From CBDAUN01 sp965214875 (GTDB taxonomy: Bacteria > Pseudomonadota > Gammaproteobacteria > Arenicellales > JAJDZL01): DNA of 64,000 nt. Within the stretch, counting starts at the first letter, position 1, and the number at the start of each line of letters is the position of its first letter. Positions 16,896 to 26,164 of this stretch are shown here, piece by piece. Both the position numbers and the translations under genes were made by a program. The DNA lies in NCBI GenBank assembly GCA_965214875.1, contig OZ243980.1:2418001-2482000 (forward strand). Reading direction: 5' to 3'. The notes under the pieces were generated by a model, which saw only the letters and a list, made by a program, of their open reading frames with translations, searched no databases and had not been told where the DNA came from.

Positions 16896-17654
16896 GTGGC
16901 TTCGCTATCTTTTATCGCGCTAAGCGGCATCGCCGTATTCGCGCTGTTTGTCGGCGCCTTGGTCGGTGTCGTAGGAATCGGCGGCATCTTGCTGATTCCG
17001 GCATTGGTTTATGTCGGCGGGATCGACATTCATACAGTAATACCGGCTTGCATGGCCGGATTCATCGTGTCAGGCTGGGTTGCAAGCTATTGCTATGCGC
17101 GAAGAGGATCGATTCGCTGGGACAAGGCAATCTTGCTCATTGCAGGCGCGGCACCAGGCGCGTATCTCGGCTCCATTACAGTCTGGGCGGTTTCCTCGAT
17201 CGCGCTGGAAACCGTAGTTGCCGCATTTGCCGCGGCATCGGGCATTAACACGCTTCGCAAGCCACCCGCACAAACCGCAGACGGCCTTGAGCGCATCCCG
17301 AACTATGCGCTCATCGGTCTCGGACTGGCAGTCGGCTACGGCTCATCTGTCAGCGGCACTGGCGGACCGCTTCTGCTCGTCCCTGCATTGCTACTTTTGC
17401 GCTTTCCAACACTCACCGCGATCGGCCTTAGCATGGCGATTCAGCTAGTCATTGCGCCATTTGCCACATTTGGACATGTTCTTCATGGCGCGATCGACTG
17501 GATTCTAGCTGTGCCCATAGCAATCGGAATGTCGCTCGGGGTGATTTTCGGAGCCGGCATAGCTCATCGAATTTCAACCGATTCGCTACGGCGGGTCGCA
17601 GCCTACGCTTTGATTGGCAGCGCAGTGTTGGTAGTCGCTCAGATTGCCGCTTGA
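16896..17654 (+). CDS. TauE/SafE-family (sulfite exporter-like) membrane protein
   Basis: A 252-residue protein with about eight membrane helices. The family hallmark glycine patterns are visible in both halves: GALVGVVGIGGILLIPALVY (about 20-40) and GYGSSVSGTGGPLLLVPALL (about 148-167). Members export sulfite, sulfoacetate or other organosulfur anions; the substrate here is not known. The start is GTG at 16896. It is followed 68 bases later by a Bcr/CflA transporter. Confidence 0.9.
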   Translation: MASLSFIALSGIAVFALFVGALVGVVGIGGILLIPALVYVGGIDIHTVIPACMAGFIVSGWVASYCYARRGSIRWDKAILLIAGAAPGAYLGSITVWAVSSIALETVVAAFAAASGINTLRKPPAQTADGLERIPNYALIGLGLAVGYGSSVSGTGGPLLLVPALLLLRFPTLTAIGLSMAIQLVIAPFATFGHVLHGAIDWILAVPIAIGMSLGVIFGAGIAHRISTDSLRRVAAYALIGSAVLVVAQIAA

Positions 17655-17722
17655 ACGGACCCATGCAGCAAATGTAAATTTGCCAGACGGCGTAAATCGC
17701 GTCTCAAAATAAGCAGCAAAGA

Positions 17723-18934
17723 GTGAAACCAGTGTTAGCAAAAGAACCTCTGCGCACAGCCGAATTTGTGCCGCTGACCGCCCTTTTAATCTCGCTGGTC
17801 GCACTATCGGTAGACGCAATGCTGCCAGCGCTTCCGGCAATAGGGCGCGACCTGAAGGTTGTGCACCAAAACGATACGCAACTAGTGATCACTGCGCTAT
17901 TTATCGGACTGGGGCTCGGACAAATGATTTTCGGCCCCCTGTCTGATCGCATTGGACGAAGGCCTGCGATCATCGCCGGACTGGTGATCTTCATAATCGG
18001 CTCTCTCGTCAGCTTGCTGGCCAATTCCTTCGCCGCAATGATTGCCGGGCGCATGATGCAAGGGATCGGGGCATCGGGACCACGAATCGTCACAGTGGCA
18101 CTGGTCCGCGATCAGTACACCGGCCAGCAGATGGCCCGAATCATGTCGTTTATCATGGCGGTTTTTATCCTGGTCCCCGCGATCGCGCCCTTGCTTGGGC
18201 AAACCATTATGCTGTACGGCGGATGGCGCGCCATCTTCGCGGCATTCTCCATCTGTGCAGCCCTCGCGCTGATCTGGTTTGCGCTGCGACAGCCAGAGAC
18301 GCTCGACCCGGCCCACCGGCGATCTCTTTCAATGCACTCAATTTGCGATGCGGTTTCCAGCATACTCCGCATCCGCTCAACCATGGGCTATACCTTGGCG
18401 ACCGGTTTCGTCTTTACGCCATTCGTCGCCTACTTGAGCTCTTCTCAGCTGGTGTTTCAGCAATCATACGACACGGGCACCCTGTTCCCGGTGTATTTCG
18501 GCGGACTAGCTCTTGCGATCGGCGCCGGCGCACTTTCAAACGACCGATTGCTGATCCATTTTCCGATGCACCGAATCTCCACCATTGCGGCCGCGATAGC
18601 GACGGCGACCTCGACCATTGCGCTGGCCGCGGCATTTTTCTTCGACGGACTTCCTCCGCTTTGGCTCTATATGGCCTATCTTTCAATACTGTTCATTTGC
18701 ATGGGCACAATGTTCGGCAATTTGAACGCACTGGCGCTGGAACCGCTCGGACATCTGGCCGGAATCGGCTCCGCATTGGTCATCTCGATAGCAACGCTGA
18801 TTTCGACCACCCTCGCCTGGGCGGTTGCAAGCACATATGATGGCACTATCTACTTTCTAGTCGCATCATTCGCGGTGTTCGGGCTTTTGCAGATTCTCGC
18901 CATGCAATGGGCGGTAGGCAATGCGAAAGTTTAG
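17723..18934 (+). CDS. Bcr/CflA-family MFS drug transporter
   Basis: A 403-residue major-facilitator protein with 12 predicted helices. The Bcr/CflA type is shown by VDAMLPALPAIGRDL in helix 1, the motif A loop FGPLSDRIGRRPAIIAGL and motif C-like RMMQGIGASGPRIVTVALVR. Such proteins export drugs or small metabolites with proton antiport. The start is GTG 17723; an in-frame GTG four codons later is possible. Confidence 0.92.
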   Translation: MKPVLAKEPLRTAEFVPLTALLISLVALSVDAMLPALPAIGRDLKVVHQNDTQLVITALFIGLGLGQMIFGPLSDRIGRRPAIIAGLVIFIIGSLVSLLANSFAAMIAGRMMQGIGASGPRIVTVALVRDQYTGQQMARIMSFIMAVFILVPAIAPLLGQTIMLYGGWRAIFAAFSICAALALIWFALRQPETLDPAHRRSLSMHSICDAVSSILRIRSTMGYTLATGFVFTPFVAYLSSSQLVFQQSYDTGTLFPVYFGGLALAIGAGALSNDRLLIHFPMHRISTIAAAIATATSTIALAAAFFFDGLPPLWLYMAYLSILFICMGTMFGNLNALALEPLGHLAGIGSALVISIATLISTTLAWAVASTYDGTIYFLVASFAVFGLLQILAMQWAVGNAKV

Positions 18935-19113
18935 CGAATCATATACTTGATGCCCGGCGACTTTGAATCGGCCTGATCGGCTTTGCGAGCAAAAACCGCT
19001 TGCGGCTCAAAAAAATCTGCCAAATCGCCAAAGGCTGGCGTGTCGGCTCGCAGACAACCTGCGAGTCCAAACAGCCCACCCTGCTCTTTTGCATTTTTGA
19101 GCGAACCCGGCAT
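18931..19113 (-). CDS. Small hypothetical protein
   Basis: A 60-residue ORF from ATG 19113, convergent with and overlapping the last bases of the MFS gene. The composition (GLFGLAGCLRADTPAFGDLA then DFFEPQAVFA) looks more protein-like than shadow frames nearby, but there is no Shine-Dalgarno sequence and no family recognised. It could be the end of a lost gene. Confidence 0.3.
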   Translation of the reverse strand: MPGSLKNAKEQGGLFGLAGCLRADTPAFGDLADFFEPQAVFARKADQADSKSPGIKYMIR

Positions 19114-19330
19114 ATTCGTTGGTTAGAGCCAGTAGATGGCGCTCTGCATGCGGCATACCCGGAGCAAAGCCATTGTTTTAAATATTCTAAATCTGCCTGA
19201 TTGGATATTTCTCGCAACGAGATCTTTATTGAGAGAGATCAGGACATTCCTCTTCATGGCAGATCAAGTCAAAATCGAGATTCGGAATGAATGCAAACTT
19301 GGCTTGATAGTAGATCGGGCCGATTCAATG

Positions 19331-19633
19331 CTACAACACCGCGTCACATATTAGAAGATGATTTCCTCCAGTGGCAACAGTTGGAAATCCATGGTTCGTA
19401 AACTTCAAATAATCCTTGTAGTCAATCGAATCCGAGTCTTTGTCATCACATTTCTTATCAACATTATAAGGTGGAGAAATGATTGCAAAATCAACACTAG
19501 ATTTGCTAATGATGCGCTTTTCGAGCGAACCGCCATTGATTAGACGACGAGGAACGGAACAACTTTGTTGAACAAAAACATTATTTTTGATCAAATATGC
19601 TGATCTTTTTTCTTCCCGGCAATCATTGATCAA
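19331..19633 (-). pseudogene. Cytosine-N4 DNA methyltransferase, N-terminal fragment
   Basis: The 100-residue frame reads SCSVPRRLINGGSLEKRIIS, then SSVDFAIISPPYNVDKKCD. SPPY is motif IV of N4-cytosine methyltransferases, which comes first in this (beta) permutation. After IDYKDYLKF the frame degenerates and stops; the SAM-binding motif is missing. The first codon (TTG 19633) overlaps the stop of the protease-like frame. AT content is higher than in core genes, suggesting acquisition by transfer. Confidence 0.6.
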
Positions 19634-20033
19634 TTACTCAAAATAAACGCATTGTTGTACATCGTAATGTGAAAAAGACCGATAAAATCCATACCAATCA
19701 ATACATCATGGTTCATGGGGATATATGGAAGTTTGCCGACATTAATTTCTTTTCCAAACAGGTTGTCATGGCTACCTATTTTCCCTTCTGAAAGAACAAC
19801 ATTTTGAGTAATGGGAACATCTAAACGGATCATATAGCTTTCCGTTTTTATTGGTTGCCCGCTAACAGGAATAATATCGAGATCACCGATCGGTTGGAGA
19901 TTTAAATCATTGTCATTTGTGCTCCAGTATCAAACAAAGCAAAATAATACTTAAGCGGTTCATTCGCGTCGTTTCGTACGCAAACGTTGAATAGAATTTG
20001 TTTGTTACTTGCTGAAATAGAAAATGTTGCCAT
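19630..20033 (-). pseudogene. Retropepsin-like aspartic protease, frameshifted
   Basis: From ATG 20033 the first frame gives 43 residues ending KYYFALFDTGAQMTMI and a TAA; FDTGA is the catalytic motif of single-domain aspartic proteases. The second frame resumes with LQPIGDLDIIPVSGQPIKTE and ends with VLIGMDFIGLFHITMYNNAF, the usual GMD-F-G end of the fold. One frameshift near 19900 separates them. It begins three bases before the stop of the DUF5678-like gene, so the two were co-translated. Confidence 0.6.
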
Positions 20034-20035
20034 AC

Positions 20036-20281
20036 TTATTTATTTGCTACGCAAACTGTATGTATTCCCAACGATATCGGTTTTTCTCCAATCTTTTTTA
20101 GGGCGAAATGCCCTATTCCAAACCGAGCGCATGCAGTCTTGTAGGCATCATGGTGATCGTTGTAAATCGAGTCTAATTCTCCATTGTGCATCAAAGCGGT
20201 CTTGCCGCTGTGCTCTTCTTCTAATTTATCTTTAATTTCCTCGTAGGCATCAAGGTTGTTTTGCATTTCTTTAGTGAACAT
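20036..20281 (-). CDS. DUF5678-like small protein
   Basis: An 81-residue protein with an N-terminal helix (NNLDAYEEIKDKLEEEHSGK) followed by TALMHNGELDSIYNDHHDAY and GHFALKKIGEKPISLGIH. The GK-ALMHNGE-dsI--d--dA pattern matches small DUF5678 proteins that often precede retropepsin-like protease genes, as here. The role of the pair is not known. AT-rich relative to neighbours. Confidence 0.6.
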   Translation of the reverse strand: MFTKEMQNNLDAYEEIKDKLEEEHSGKTALMHNGELDSIYNDHHDAYKTACARFGIGHFALKKIGEKPISLGIHTVCVANK

Positions 20282-20336
20282 TTTTATCTTCCTATTAACT
20301 TTGCATAAGTTAATCTTCTTCCAATGGTTCTATTTA

Positions 20337-20562
20337 GCGCCTGCCAGAAAACTCTGATTTTGCATTAAAAATATTGTTTCTATTGAAGTTTTAATGAGAT
20401 ATGTCTTTTGAAGATTTAGCCGTATTTAGCCCATTCTAATCGATTTCGACCGCATCGTGCGATCGCAGGACCGATTTTCGAAGATCTTCGGTTTCTCATC
20501 TGATAAAAAATTAAATCAAAACAATAGCTTTAATGCGGCATTAGAGTTTTCTGGCAGACACT
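20337..20562. mobile_element. Miniature element derived from the ISNCY-like IS
   Basis: This 226-base stretch begins with TGCCAGAAAACTCTGATTTT and ends with the inverted AATGCGGCATTAGAGTTTTC-TGGCA. The left 150 bases match the transposase-proximal end of the adjacent IS (shared TAGCCCATTC, ATCGATTTCGA, GACCGATTTTCGAAGATCTT); the rest matches no coding part. It therefore looks like a non-autonomous (MITE-like) copy abutting the full element at 20568. Confidence 0.6.
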
Positions 20563-20567
20563 ATATA

Positions 20568-22015
20568 GTGTCTGCTAGAACCCCCCCCCCTATTTTACGC
20601 CCGGACCGGCGCCTTGGCGGGCTGAGCTGGCGCACAGCATTGCGGATGGAGCCGCAAGAGCCGGGCCGGCATGTTCCGATTGCGACAGATCATGTCGCAT
20701 ATGCGACGTGCGGGCGGATTTCGCCCAGGCGGGCGCCGAAGCCTCGGGCTCAGACGGCCCTTCGCCGGCAGCGCGCACTCGTCGAGCGGCGCGCCGAGAA
20801 CCGCCTGGTTCCCGGGCGAGTGGAAGCCGCGGTCGAAGCTGCAGGCGCGAAGCGCGGGAAACCGACCCATCGCGCCTTCGACCAGCGCCGCCGCATGGCC
20901 AGCGTCGCCGCCTTGCCACATGATCCGGTGGTGCAGGATGAACCGGCGCTGGTCCTCGACCGCGCACACCGGCACCCCCAGCTCCTGGCTGATGCCGGCC
21001 TTGCCCTCGGCGACCCAGCGGGTGTGCGGCTCGAAGATCGAGAACGCCTTCTCGCCTTGCGGCGATCTTCTCGCCGGCGAGCAGCCGGCGGGAGACCTGT
21101 CCGAGTTGCCTTCGCGCATGGACGAGACAGCCCTGAAGCTCGCACGCCAGCGTCGCCTCGGCCCGTCCGGCCAGGCCGGCGCTCAGCGACAAATATTCCT
21201 CGACCCGCTCGGGACGCTTCCGGTTCTGCCTGGACGTGCACACCTGGCCGGACAGCTTCTCGGCCCGCCGCGACAGATGCTCATGCTGCGCCAGCCCTCG
21301 AGGCCGAGCCCGTCGGCCAGCCTGGCCGCCGTGCGCATCGCGTCCCGCAGCGGGTCCGCGTCGGTCGGATAGTGGACATCCGTCTCCACGCAGAACGAAC
21401 CGGCCCGCCCGCGCAACGGCTCGCCAGGCTTTTTTCCGGCCGCCTCGTGGCCCGACCCGGCCACCAGCCGCCCGATCCCGGACAGCAGCTTCGGACCCGA
21501 AAGCGAGACGTTGTCGACCGCCGTCTGCTGCTCGCAGGCATGCCCGAGCGCCGGCGAATGCCCCGGCATCCGGCGCACCAGCCCGTCATGATTGGCCATG
21601 TGCGCCAGCCGGTCGAAGTCGCAGCCGAGCCCCTGCTTGAGTACGCCAAGCGCCAGGATGCGCCAAAGGTCCATGCCCGGCCGGCCGGCGTCCTTGCGCG
21701 CCTTCGGCGCGACCTCGGCCTCGAGCAGCCCGAACACCTGGCGGCGCAAGGCCTTGCTTGCGTACAGGTGCCGCAGGCCGATCAGGATGGCCGGGATGTC
21801 GTCGCGCGACTCGGCGCCGATCTCGAGCTGGGCGGAATGGATCTTTCGCATCGCTTTTTCCTCGAAGATTTTCGAAAATCGGTCTTGCGGCCGCAAGATG
21901 CGATCGAAATCGATTCGAATGGGCTGAATACAGCTCAATCCTCGAAAGACATATCTCATTAAAACTTCAATAGAAACAATATTTTTAATGCAAAATCAGA
22001 GTTTTCTGGCAAGCA
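20568..22015 (-). mobile_element. ISNCY-like insertion sequence with decayed transposase
   Basis: The right end (to 22015) is GTGCTTGCCAGAAAACTCTG on the minus strand; the left end near 20568 is GTGTCTGCTAGAAC. The GC-rich interior encodes one minus-strand transposase broken by two frameshifts, in sharp contrast to the AT-rich flanks. A C10 run lies at 20581-20590. The last about 75 bases at the right closely match the left end of the miniature copy in inverted orientation. Confidence 0.65.
20590..21851 (-). pseudogene. ISNCY-like transposase, two frameshifts
   Basis: From ATG 21851 the protein begins MRKIHSAQLEIGAESRDDIP and continues ILIGLRHLYASKALRRQVFG and GRPGMDLWRILALGVLKQGL-GCDFDRLAHMANHDGLVR, which resembles ISNCY transposases. 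Near 21290 the frame shifts to one with RKRPERVEEYLSLSAGLAGR, then back near 21100 to EKAFSIFEPHTRWVAEGKAG and RACSFDRGFHSPGNQAVL. Two shifts make it non-functional unless they are assembly errors. Confidence 0.65.
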
Positions 22016-22394
22016 CTAATTACCATTTATATTAAGCCATGTTTCAGGAGTTTTTCTGGCGCGAGCCGGCTATCGAGATGGCAACGGTCATCCGCGAGCG
22101 GCAGAACGGCGAAAAATCGTTCAGATCGGGGCGTTTGAGCCATGGAGCGGAATTTCATTGAATGGCATTCGTCTTTTTTATCATCGGGTTGAATCGGATT
22201 CACCATTCTGAAAATTAGCGTGATCGCACAAACCCTAATGCCTATCGGCGTGATTTTTGCGAAATCAATGCGACTGAACTTTCCATTGGTTGTAAGCAAT
22301 CTTCGCAAACCGTTTTTACGCGACGCTTTATGTCGCGCCTATGCCTTATATTCCCTCCGTAGATAATTTTATGAATTTCAAACGGAGCGGCTTT
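22016..22394. other. Intergenic region upstream of the AAA+ gene
   Basis: No supported gene. A short perfect hairpin CGCGAC-GCTTTA-GTCGCG style lies at 22319-22337, about 58 bases before the proposed start of the AAA+ gene, and could be an operator or weak attenuator. No promoter could be set with confidence. Confidence 0.4.
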
Positions 22395-24530
22395 ATGAAG
22401 AAAAAAACGATTCCATATACTTCCGACATCGAATTGGAATATGACCACCATCTCATAGTGAACTGGGTTTCCAACATCGTTTGTAGTATGCGATATCCCT
22501 CGGAGGAAGCCCAGGATTTGCTTGATGAGGTGGCCAAGGGAAATTCCTTTGCGGACTTTCGTGCCGCGAAGGAAACCTCACCACTGCTTGAATTATTGTT
22601 TAAGAACGGGGAGGTATCGTTGCCGCAGTTCAAAGAGATGCTCGGCCGTTTTCAGAAAATCACTAGCAAAATTCCGCCTAGCCTGCCGGCACACCGGATC
22701 AGGGAACTTGGGCAGATGCTGGAACTGGACGGCAAAGATATTTGTATTCTGGAAGTTTTACTTTTCAGTCAGACCCCGGGTTCGGCGGAGATATTCCTAG
22801 ACTTTTGGCTGGACAATCGGCATTACGGTAGAACACGCTCTCGATATAAGGATCTTAATGCTGGCAACCGAGATTTGCCCCGGTTGCTCGGCATGTCCAA
22901 GGCGGAATTCCGACGGCGCATCGACTCAAAATCCTGCTTGGGCCGACGAGGACTAGTGGAGGTGGACGAAGATCTAGATATCGGAGGACCTGACACGCTA
23001 CGTCGCCTCTACACGAATATCGACAGGCAGGCGGACGTAAGATCCTTGCTACTTGGGCAGGCGCCTTCGGACACAGACTTGGAATGGTCCGATTTCGCTC
23101 ACTTGGGACAAGACAGAGAGGATATAGTTACCATTCTACAAGGCTCAGTGATTAGGGAACGACCGAGTGGAGTAAACGTGCTCTTGTATGGCCCGCCTGG
23201 TACGGGCAAAACCTCCCTCGCCAGGGTGGCGGCCCGACAAGCGGGACTGCGCTTGCTGAATGTTGGCGAAGCGGATGATCAGGGTTGCGAGCCGACCGCT
23301 AAGGGGCGTCTCCAAGATCTACACTTGGCCCAGAATCTGCTAGAAGGCGACGGTAGTAGCGTACTCCTACTAGATGAGATGGATGATGTCCTCGATGGGG
23401 GGCGGATATCTGGCGGTTGGATGCTCGGAGGAAGGAGAGAATCATCAGAACGAAGCGGGCGTTCGCGAATATGGCTTCACCGCCTGCTTGAAAACGCGCC
23501 GGTGCCAACGATTTGGATCACCAATCATGCTAGCACTATTGACCGGGCGATACTTCGACGGATGACGTATGCCCTGGAACTCAGACTTCCACCCGCCCGG
23601 GTGCGTGCGGACATCTGGTCCCGACAATTGGCCCGTCATGGGATTGAAGGAGATGAGGAGGAAGTCCGGTCGCTGGCGGAAGGATTCGAAGCACCGCCTG
23701 GCGTAGCGGAAGGAGCAATTCGAGCGGGCCGACTTGGCGGTGGCGACATTGCTCTAGTCCGCCGCAGCGTAGACAAGCTGTCCCGGTTGATTGGCTGCGG
23801 GCGTCCGAGTGTTCGGGGAGTCGTGGACTTCGACCCCACTCTACTACATGCTGACCTGAATCCGGTGGAACTAGCGGAGCAGCTAGTTTTGGGCGATGAG
23901 CGGAAGTTTTCCATGTGTTTGCAAGGGCCTCCAGGTACAGGCAAGAGCGCCTATGTTCGCTATTTGGCCGATCGGTTGAGGATGGAGGTTTTGTTCCGTA
24001 GAGCATCGGACTTAATTAGCCCATTCGTAGGTGTGACCGAGCAAAGAATCGCGAAGGCTTTTGGCATAGCGCGAGATACTGGAGCGTTTCTAGTATTCGA
24101 CGAGGCGGATTCCCTGCTAAGAGATCGGCAGAACGCCAGGCACTCATGGGAAGTGAGCCAGGTGAATGAGATGCTGACATGGATGGAGAGCCATCCGCTA
24201 CCTTTCGCCTGCACCACAAATTTTGGAAGTGCACTGGATGCGGCATCGACGAGGCGGTTCTTGTTTAAGATATCTCTAGACTATTTAGACCGAGACCGGT
24301 CACGGCTAGCGTTTAGTAAGTGGTTCGGGCAGGAAGCCCCGCTGACGCTGGACAGGGTGCAGGAATTGACGCCGGGTGATTTCGAGGTTGTCCGGCGCAA
24401 GACCAAATTGATGGGTCAAGAGTATGACGGGCAAGAGATTGTGTCCCTTCTAAAGGCTGAGGTGGAAGCTCGGCCGGGCGGATTCCGCAAGCCCATGGGC
24501 TTTCTCGGAAATGGCAGTGCCAGCACATGA
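22395..24530 (+). CDS. Double-AAA+ ATPase of unknown function
   Basis: A 711-residue protein with an N-terminal helical region (1-235) and two AAA+ modules. Module 1 has Walker A GPPGTGKT (266-273), Walker B VLLLDEMDD (323-331), a sensor-like TIWITNHAS and an arginine-rich DRAILRRMTYAL. Module 2 has GPPGTGKS (511-518), LVFDEADS (566-573), a CTTNFGSALD sensor 1 and STRRF arginine finger. The layout is CDC48/SpoVK-like, but no named family is recognised. The start at 22395 has CGGAG about 7 bases upstream; ATG 22341 is less likely. A WYL regulator follows 578 bases later on the same strand, a combination common in phage-defence islands. Flanked by an IS on the left and IS remnants on the right, it was probably acquired. 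Codon use is unlike core genes (many rare arginine and glycine codons). Confidence 0.85.
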   Translation: MKKKTIPYTSDIELEYDHHLIVNWVSNIVCSMRYPSEEAQDLLDEVAKGNSFADFRAAKETSPLLELLFKNGEVSLPQFKEMLGRFQKITSKIPPSLPAHRIRELGQMLELDGKDICILEVLLFSQTPGSAEIFLDFWLDNRHYGRTRSRYKDLNAGNRDLPRLLGMSKAEFRRRIDSKSCLGRRGLVEVDEDLDIGGPDTLRRLYTNIDRQADVRSLLLGQAPSDTDLEWSDFAHLGQDREDIVTILQGSVIRERPSGVNVLLYGPPGTGKTSLARVAARQAGLRLLNVGEADDQGCEPTAKGRLQDLHLAQNLLEGDGSSVLLLDEMDDVLDGGRISGGWMLGGRRESSERSGRSRIWLHRLLENAPVPTIWITNHASTIDRAILRRMTYALELRLPPARVRADIWSRQLARHGIEGDEEEVRSLAEGFEAPPGVAEGAIRAGRLGGGDIALVRRSVDKLSRLIGCGRPSVRGVVDFDPTLLHADLNPVELAEQLVLGDERKFSMCLQGPPGTGKSAYVRYLADRLRMEVLFRRASDLISPFVGVTEQRIAKAFGIARDTGAFLVFDEADSLLRDRQNARHSWEVSQVNEMLTWMESHPLPFACTTNFGSALDAASTRRFLFKISLDYLDRDRSRLAFSKWFGQEAPLTLDRVQELTPGDFEVVRRKTKLMGQEYDGQEIVSLLKAEVEARPGGFRKPMGFLGNGSAST

Positions 24531-25108
24531 TCTGCGGCATCGTCATTTCCCAGAATTGTGATATTTTTTGCATATTTGATCATCTAGGTTGACAACTCGA
24601 TAGGGACGTTACCCGGAGCGTTCTGATAGTGAACGACTCCATGTGCCACATCGCTGTGAATGAGGAGAGATTTTCGAAGAAAGAGAAGTGGTCCGCGTGT
24701 CGAAAACACCGGACCATGGGATATCAATACAGCGTCTATTATGAACCGACAGCCCTGCGGCGGCGGGCCACCATCAATTTTATAAATTCATAATATCAAT
24801 TAGTTATGAACTTATTTTCTTAAAAATCGAATCTGACTGTCAAGTATCCATTAGCACAAAAGCCTAACGAATGGCGGCATTTCCAATATGCTGTAAAGAT
24901 ATCATTATTATTAGGCGGAAAGAAATGGCAACTATCGACTACTCATTTCAAGTCCACTATAAAATAATCTGGTCAACTGCTTCTGTTTTTCGTGGAAATT
25001 GATAGAGGAAGCCGCACACAATGGTATCAGTAGATCGATTTTGAAGATGGTAGAATCGCAACCAGAATCAGCTACAGCAACCGACTCGCCCGAAAGCGAA
25101 TCGGTCTA
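24531..25108. other. AT-rich gap between the AAA+ and WYL genes
   Basis: 578 bases without a credible ORF. At about 24762-24824 it holds a copy of a dispersed sequence (GCGGGCCACCA ... ATATCAATTAGTTATGAA) also seen near 15040 and 27127. This suggests an old insertion split the AAA+ and WYL genes. Confidence 0.45.
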
Positions 25109-26164
25109 ATGAAAAACGGCCGGCAATTCAAAACCCCGCCCCCAAAAAGAAAGATGCCAAAATCGGTAGACACAACATTGCGCCATTTGGCGACGCTAAT
25201 GGCCATACCGGTTTACCCTAAAAGCCGGAGTACTCGGGATATTTACGAAAAACTCTGCCAAGAAAATCCTGATTTTGCGGTGAACATTCGTTCGATTCAG
25301 CGTAGCCTCGACGAACTGTCCCGTCAATTTCCGATCACGGCGGACCAGCGGGGTAGTCGGCAGTACTGGTACTGGCTGGACATGGACAAGTGGTTTCAGG
25401 TGCCCTGCATGAGTGAGTCGGCGGCTTTCATGCTGCGGCTGGCGGAGGAGCATCTTGGGCCAGTTTTTCCTCCAGAAAGTCTTCGTGTTCTTGAACCATA
25501 TTTCAGAAAGGCGGAAAACCTGCTGCAAGGTACAAACCTCGGAGCGTGGTCGGAGCGAGTAGCGCTGATCAATCGCGGCCCGTTCTTGCAACCACCGTCG
25601 GTTCCAGACGACATCCGAGAAGCGGTCTGCGGGGCGCTAATCCGGCGAAGGCGGCTTCATGTAGTCTACCGGAGTCAGGGGGAGTCTACGCATCGGGAGA
25701 TGGAGTTGCATCCTCTCGGCATGGTGGTCCGTGGCGGGCTAACTTACATCGTAGCCACTGCTTGGGACTATGCAGATGTCCGTCATTATGCGCTACACCG
25801 AATAGAAACAGCCGAGGCGTTGCTGGAAAGATCGAAGGAACCGGACGGTTTCAACCTGACGGAATATCTGAAAGGGGAGGCGTTTTCCTATCCTTCGGGA
25901 GCTGGGAAGATGAAAATGAAAGCGCTGTTCGCTAAGGAGGCTGGAGCGCATCTTACTGAAAACCAGCTGTCGGCGGACCATCAGGCAGCTGTCCGGGAGG
26001 ATGGCCAGGTTCTGGTGGAGGCTACAGTGGTAGATACAGAAGAGATTCGCTGGTGGCTTAAGGGATTCGGAAGCAAGGTAGAAGTGCTTGAACCGGAGAG
26101 TTTGAGGCAAGATTTCCGCCAGGAGGCGGAGCGATTGGCCGAGACCTACCGCAAATGCGATTAG
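25109..26164 (+). CDS. WYL-domain transcriptional regulator
   Basis: A 351-residue protein with an N-terminal winged helix-turn-helix (about 20-95: STRDIYEKLCQENPDFAVNI and IQRSLDELSRQFPI), a middle WYL domain (about 170-260: RRRLHVVYRSQGE, REMELHPLGMVVRGGLTYIV, VRHYALHRIETAEAL) and the C-terminal WCX segment (EEIRWWLKGFGSKVEVLEPE). WYL domains sense ligands, often nucleic acids or nucleotides, and control defence or DNA-repair genes. The likely target is the upstream AAA+ gene. ATG 25109 has a weak ribosome site; ATG 25154 is an alternative. Confidence 0.9.
   Translation: MKNGRQFKTPPPKRKMPKSVDTTLRHLATLMAIPVYPKSRSTRDIYEKLCQENPDFAVNIRSIQRSLDELSRQFPITADQRGSRQYWYWLDMDKWFQVPCMSESAAFMLRLAEEHLGPVFPPESLRVLEPYFRKAENLLQGTNLGAWSERVALINRGPFLQPPSVPDDIREAVCGALIRRRRLHVVYRSQGESTHREMELHPLGMVVRGGLTYIVATAWDYADVRHYALHRIETAEALLERSKEPDGFNLTEYLKGEAFSYPSGAGKMKMKALFAKEAGAHLTENQLSADHQAAVREDGQVLVEATVVDTEEIRWWLKGFGSKVEVLEPESLRQDFRQEAERLAETYRKCD

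Noticed and set aside
20457..21962. 501-residue plus-strand ORF across the ISNCY-like element
   Set aside because: It is antisense to the transposase; its Arg/Pro/Ala-rich sequence is typical of shadow frames in GC-rich DNA and matches no family.
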